The position numbers and the translations under genes are program-made. DNA of 64,000 nt from Zanthoxylum bungeanum. Its lineage: Eukaryota; Streptophyta; Magnoliopsida; Sapindales; Rutaceae. A model generated the notes under the pieces. That model was not told the origin of the DNA. It saw nothing but the letters and a program-made list of their open reading frames with translations, and searched no databases. The stretch covers positions 124,001 to 188,000 of the forward strand of contig SKCR01051195.1 of the NCBI GenBank assembly GCA_019454045.1. The letters run 5' to 3'. The stretch's first letter is position 1. Each line of letters starts with the position of its first letter. This document shows, piece by piece, positions 58,549 to 64,000 of this stretch.

Positions 58549-60435
58549 AAATAAAATAAAATAAAAAGAGGTAATGATCAACATTAGCAGCCATGGTTGA
58601 ACGAAATATTGGTACTAAAATTTTCATTGTAGTCATTAAGTTTTTTCCCAGTGTCTCTGCTTGTTGGAGGAACTTGATCATGGCTACTGCCTACTAGAAA
58701 AGTGACAACTTCCAAATTTACAATAAAAAATAAGAGTTATTTGATGTTATGGTATGATATAATCAAGTGAAATGAATCAATAAAAATACTCGTTAAAAGA
58801 AAAAAAAAAGATGATTATAATAATTAAGGGCAATTTTGGTATTTAGAAAAGTGCAAAATATAAAATGTTTTTTAAATTTTATTAAATGAGTGTGTATGGC
58901 AGAAGAGTGTGCAGAATATAAGTTGATGCAACTAGTCCCATCCTAATAAAAATTAGGTGGGACAACTTACCAGCTTCTATTTCTACCGAAATTTTATACA
59001 AAAAAATTGTTATGATACAAAATGATAAGTAGGCACTAGAGTTTATAAACTAGTGTATAAGGAAGCGTTTCAAAGCTACACCAGATATATAGTTAACATT
59101 AGTGTTAATATTATTTTATATTTTCACAAAATTATAATATTATATTTTTTCTGCGCTAATTTATACTCTTTCTTTTGTCTCACTACTTATAAACTATCTT
59201 ATACTCTCAGTATAATACTGTTTGTACCAAAAATAATTTTAGCCCAATTAAAACAGCCTATGACCAATTTACTCGGAGAGCCCATTTTTAAATCAAGAAG
59301 GAAATTACTATTTTCATGCAGGAAAATTACAAGTGTCAAAACTACTCCTCACAAACACAAACATACGTTTTAGGAGTGGAGGAATATGAAAAGTTGGTGA
59401 AGAGAGTATGGAGAGTTGAGGGAGGAAGTTAACAGAACATGCAGGAAGTTGGGAAGTAATTAGAAGAAGTTATTTCAGGAGCTATAAAAATTCAAAGAGA
59501 AGCCAACAAAAAATGAATTTTCTCCAAATCGATCAAAAACACTTAACATGTCAATTTTCAATTCTAGTAAATATCTTATTCTCAGTAGCTTTTAATTCCT
59601 TAATTCCTAAAATCTAATTGCCTATCCATTGCAGGCTTTAGAGAACTCATTAATTTTTACAATCGGTTGATTATAAGTCAGGTAGTAACATTGAGGTTTC
59701 CCTCCTCTGACACGCCCGATGGCACCACTTTTGGAGCCAACGGTGATTTTGACACGTCTAGTGGGATCCACTAGCAGGATGCCTCATGCATAAGTATATT
59801 TGAATAATTGAGTACTAGAAGATGAAGACTTATGTCCAAGACCAGAAGTGTACCTCCCTATTTCTTGTTGGGTTTTGTCGATCCTGTACTCAGTTGGATG
59901 ATGTTTCCTCATGTGGGTTGTCAAGTTTCTCTATCCACCGTTATGTTTATACTGTGTTTCACAATAATTGCAAATATCATTCTCCTCACCAACATTATTT
60001 ACTATTATATGAAAATATTTTGTGAATATATCAGACTCTCGGGTCTTGATTGATGAGCGCGTCCGGTGATGGTGGAGGTGTTACTTTCTTGAGTAGAGAG
60101 TTGTTCCCCTTCGTCATTTATGGATGGAACATTGACATTTTGTGATGACCTTGTAATTTTTTTTAAAGAATATAGAGAATTTGAGAGATTGATATTAAGA
60201 TTGAGAATGAGAATTTAGAATTAAGAGATTAATAGAATTGAGAGAAATTGAGTGAGTTTAGAAATTGATTTGAGGGTGTATATCTAGTTTTTTTGATAAT
60301 TTTTTATGCCAAAAATACCCTCAAATTATAGTTATTATAAAGGGTAATTTTGGATTTTCTTATATTTATTATTTTATTTAATAAAAAATTATTAAAGTAG
60401 TAGTCTCATTTCAAGGTTGTTGCCTGCCAATGGAC
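57997..60435. other. AT-rich intergenic DNA with microsatellite
   Basis: No gene found. (AAC)n at 58447-58470 and (AAT)n at 58470-58541 form the main microsatellite. Near 58937 CCCATCCTAAT and ATTAGGTGGG form a short hairpin; a related text is at about 51262. A TATA-like GCTATAAAAATTC lies at about 59480. The frame at 58388-58681 is (AAT)n translation. Confidence 0.55.
58447..58566. repeat. AAC/AAT/AAAT microsatellite
   Basis: About eight AAC units, then about 24 AAT units, then AAAT/AAAAT units, 120 bp in all. Confidence 0.97.
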
Positions 60436-60500
60436 CCCATTTTACCATTTGCCCAATTTTATCGTTTTTCAAATGGTCATTGGGCAAATGGTAAAATGGG
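60436..60500. repeat. Perfect 21-bp fold-back
   Basis: CCCATTTTACCATTTGCCCA plus A at 60436-60456 is the exact reverse complement of 60480-60500, with a 23-base loop. It could be the core of a small inverted-repeat element or a decayed MITE; no target duplication was identified. Confidence 0.85.
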
Positions 60501-61378
60501 CAGTGTTATGATTCCGGTTTGGAACCGTTAGAACCGTCGATTAGGCGGTTCCAAAACTCCCTTAACCGTAACTGAACCGGTCATAACCAGTTCGGTTACA
60601 ATTTGGACTAACTGAATCGGTAAAATCGGTTCGGTTCGGTTTCGATTCTGAACCGTAATCGTGACTGGATCTACCCTCCCAAAGCTCTTCTTTAATCCAT
60701 TCAAAATTTGAGCTCTCCCCTTATTTGGTGGAAGTCCAATGTATTTAGAAATAATTTGGATATTTGTGCAATGTATTATTTTTCTTCAAAATAAATATGA
60801 ATGTAATTTAATAAGTTCAAGATTTTAAAAATAATTATACATGTAGATGAACTAAATTCAAATTCATTAATAAGATCAAGATTCAAAAACAATTGTACAT
60901 GTACATGAACTAATCTTAACCTAATACTACATTTAAACAACCATCAACCAATTTGACTCGGCAAATCTCCCATTTGGAGATTTGATTGAGAACCAATCAA
61001 GTCTTCGCACCATCATTTCTTCTTTGTAGTTGTAGTGTTGATTTACAACTGTCAATGAATGAGTAGATTTCCAGTTACTAACATTAAGGATCTGATTTTG
61101 TTCGGTCAGACAAATAATTCAAATCTAATATCCGACCGGACATATATAACGAGTAGATTGCCATGTGCAAAATTAAACTAGTTGGAATTACAGGCTTGAT
61201 TACGTCCGGGTGGATATATCTCAAACCCTAATTTCGATCGGACATGTTTCGAGTTGTGTCTGATGTTTTGATTGCCAATCACTATAGACAGATTGGAGGA
61301 GAATGAGGGATTTTGCTCTCCCTTCCATCATTAGCCTTTCTCACTTTTTGGGGGTTTTTAGGGGGCAAATCTGAGTAA
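60501..61378. other. Intergenic DNA with ACCGGTTCGG-type motifs
   Basis: 60515-60660 has many GAACCG, CGGTTC and GGTTCGGTTCGG motifs on both strands, a repeat type common in plant intergenic DNA. The remainder shows no gene. The right border is the start of the C4 LTR. Confidence 0.45.
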
Positions 61379-63679
61379 TGCAGCGGAACGTGGAAAATCA
61401 AAATTTTCCGATTTCAATAATTGCTCAATACTTAAAAACTGAATTTTTTACTCAAGAAATCATATTTCTTCATAATTGCCGAATGACCCCTCAAAGTTTG
61501 TATTTTGATCATTTTAGTCCAAATTTTTCAAATACAAATTCAAGTGATTTCAAATCACTACCAAAATGATTTATGCATGTCCAATACATCAAAATACAAA
61601 TTGCAACAAAATTTCCAATTTTTTTTTTACAATTGCCGAATGCACCCAAAAATTTCCAAGTTTTACAATTTGGTCCAATCTTGTTCAAAACAAGTCAAGA
61701 TGAAATTCAATCATCACCAAAATTAATATAAATCATATATACATCATTATACAACACATATATGAAAAGCCTCAAATTTGGATAAGGTTAAGTACCCTAA
61801 TAGTCCAATTAATAAATTAGCCAAAACTAAACAAATTCAACACTTTAATTCAATCTTCACAACACCAAACAAGTCTCACCATTTTGAAACAACACAAGAA
61901 CAATTCTATGTCATCAATGAGTGGTCTAACAACTCTAGAATAACAACTTGATTATTATATAATCAAAAGAGAGCTTATAAACACATTTCAAGCTTTCTTA
62001 ATTAAACATACATGCATTACATCTTTCATGCATGCTTCCAACGATTAAAACACAAACACAAGAGAGTCAAAAAACTTGAGAACTATATATGTTGTAGCCA
62101 AGATCAAAGGGAACAAGTTTCCCTCTAATAGAAAGTTGGAAAAACTTACATAAATCCAAGCTTTCTTGAAATTACTTCTTGTTTCATCTCTTTTCACTCA
62201 ACTTTGTTTTATTTTTATTTTGGAGGATTGAACTTGTGTGAATCAAAATGAAAAACATAACCTTCATATATCTAGGTCACTTGGTCAAAAATGAAAGAAA
62301 AATAACAATAGATATTTTTTCAATTTCAAATCTAATTTAAAGAAGTCAAATCAAATTTGATAACATTTTCCGTTAATGTAAAGTCAACAATTTACACGAA
62401 CGATATTTCCTAACATAATATCAACATAGATATTTCATATTTTAATTACTTTAATCATTTACCAATTAAATAAATAATTAAATATAAATATCTAAAATAT
62501 ATGAATTATATTTACTTTAAATATCTTAAATACATGTATTAATGATACATGTCAAATATCATAATTTGACATTTAATTAATGTGTATTTAATAAAATCAT
62601 ACATTAAATACAAATACACATTAATTAGAAAATGACCAAAAAGTCCCTTTGCATGTATCTTTCGTGTAACCGTTAAATGATTTATAAATAATCAATATTA
62701 TTCATAAAAGTTGCCATAATGCTCCACGAGTATATTTCTTTAGCTAGACTCTCTAGGTTCAGGCATATCCGTCACGAAATCCAATTTCGTGTCAATAATC
62801 TACCCACCTGTAAATTATGACGAACACAGATAAACTCACTGAACCATAAATGTCGATGTCATTGCATAAGTATAATCCCTTCGTCACAAGTATCCGTATT
62901 ATTCCAGAGATACAAATATAAACGTCAAATCTCTATAGATATAATCACGTCGACGTTTCTATTAGCAAACTCTTAATAACACTTAGAACTAATTTCTACA
63001 GTGTACCACGGGCCCATGGATTTAATAGATTGCTAATTCCATATTGAATACCTATGCTCTGTACACAGAACTGACAGATCGTTTCTTGACATATACAGGA
63101 TATCCTGAGCATCAGTCCATACCCAACGAATAAGCGGAGGTCTGATCTAAATAGATCGGTGACGTGACTGCTATCAAAGTATGAATGATAACTCATATAT
63201 CCACAGTAGTATCTCAAGTCAAAGAATCATTATACTTACTAAATCCGAGAAGATTCTTATTGACGTTGGTGCACCATCCATTAAGAATCTTCGGTAAGTC
63301 GTTCAATGTTTATCCGCTATAGACACCTACACGTCTATACGAGTCTCCAAGACTTATGGTTCATTGAGAAACCATTAGAATCCAAGATTCCAATATACGA
63401 CATGTACCACTCTCAACGGGTTTACTTTACTGACTAAGTAGTGTAAACCTTGACCAGAAACTGTCTAAGAATGACAATGTCATGATACAACTCAATGTAA
63501 GTTGCGACGTTTTTGCAACAGTATCATAACTAATCATTCTAAGGTCAGTTACATCTTTACTATATAAAAAGAGATGTTATACAATAGAAACTGTTTATTT
63601 TATTCATAATAAAAATGTTACATAAGTATTTACAGTTAAATACATAAGAAAATTGGCGCTCTGAGCACCAACCCTAATA
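61379..63679 (-). repeat. C4 3' LTR (about 2.3 kb)
   Basis: Plus-strand text starts TGCAGCGGAACG; the minus-strand start is TATTAGGGTTGG, where TGTTAGGG would be expected, so one terminal base seems changed. The segment 61830-62745 resembles the C2 LTR. The frames at 61378-61726 and 62996-63217 are not genes. Confidence 0.72.
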
Positions 63680-63692
63680 AATTCTCCCACTT
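63680..63692 (-). other. C4 polypurine tract
   Basis: The minus strand reads AAGTGGGAGAAT directly before the LTR, as in C1 and C3. Confidence 0.85.
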
Positions 63693-64000
63693 GCTCTAGT
63701 GCCAATATTGATTGTATCTAATACCCATCGACTCCATATGTTTTTCAAATAACTTCGGAGTAATGGCATTGGTAAGCGGATCTGCTATATTATCTTCACT
63801 CGGTACCTTACACACGAAAATGACCCATCGCGACACAATCTCTTGAATGATGTAGTACTTTCGTTCCACATGCTTCGACTTCTGATGCGCCATTGGTTCC
63901 TTTGCTTGCGCAATGGCCCCAGTATTATCACATTATAATAGAATCAGATTCTCGATACTTGGGACTACTCCCAATTTTGTGATAAAGTTCCTAACCCATA
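63693..64000 (-). pseudogene. C4 Copia RNase H C-terminus (partial)
   Basis: Reads ...FITKLGVVPSIENLILL, a TAA, CDNTGAIAQAKEP, MAHQKSKHVERKYYIIQEIV, EDNIADPLTNAI and MESMGIRYNQYW before a stop. These are the last RNase H motifs of plant Copia pol. The TAA before CDN makes this copy inactive. It is cut by the window edge. Confidence 0.88.

Larger units (their letters stand above)
61379..64000 (-). mobile_element. C4: Ty1/Copia element, 3' end only
   Basis: Minus-strand element with 3' LTR (61379-63679), polypurine tract (63680-63692) and the end of pol (63693 to the window edge). The rest lies beyond 64000. The LTR is related to that of C2 in its inner part. No target duplication can be tested. 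Confidence 0.82.

Noticed and set aside
58388..58681. 97-residue frame with a long tyrosine run
   Set aside because: Translation of the AAT microsatellite.

Overview
This is plant nuclear DNA, almost certainly from a seed plant. It is AT-rich, has no bacterial-style gene layout, and nearly every recognisable feature is an LTR retrotransposon of a plant lineage (Ty3/Gypsy Tat- and Athila-like, Ty1/Copia) with plant-type primer-binding sites and polypurine tracts. I see no intact host gene locus, no tRNA or rRNA gene and no CRISPR array. The one recognisable host-type protein, a LOG-like cytokinin-activating enzyme, lies inside a retrotransposon. I use working names for the elements: T1, T2, G1, A1, S1, N1 and C1 to C4.

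Layout. (1) 1-10442: T1, a Ty3/Gypsy element of the Tat type on the minus strand. It has broken gag-pol (gag, protease, RT, two RNase H domains, integrase), a leader, a PBS and a 3.0 kb 5' LTR; its 3' end lies left of the window. (2) 10443-31701: a Gypsy-type LTR (G1) opened by a Copia element C1 (11258-30007). One LTR of C1 is itself opened by A1 (20546-29457), an Athila-like non-autonomous element flanked by TGTAC duplications. A1 carries a partial gag, a LOG-like reading frame, a piece of Tat leader, and an abnormal end with a 1.2 kb inverted LTR copy. (3) 31734-34078: gag, PBS and truncated LTR of a minus-strand Copia (C2). (4) 34079-49161: the 3' end of a plus-strand Copia (C3). Its RNase H domain is split by T2 (34368-44582, AACTA duplication), a shrunken relative of T1. 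Its LTR is split by S1 (45944-48026), a solo LTR of the A1 family. (5) 49162-53656: mostly unassigned AT-rich DNA with possible decayed element sequence. (6) 53657-57996: N1, a small non-autonomous Gypsy element (AATAT duplication) filled with tandem repeats. (7) 57997-61378: AT-rich DNA with microsatellites and a perfect 21-bp fold-back. (8) 61379-64000: the 3' end of another minus-strand Copia (C4).

How the parts relate. The window is a nest: C1 and T1 sit in G1, A1 sits in C1, and T2 and S1 sit in C3. T1, T2 and A1 share a leader segment although A1 belongs to another lineage, which points to recombination between co-packaged RNAs. The most interesting unit is A1, which combines a host-like enzyme frame, a borrowed leader and an end made of two U3 termini. 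All lineage calls come from reading motifs by eye; no alignment or database search was run.
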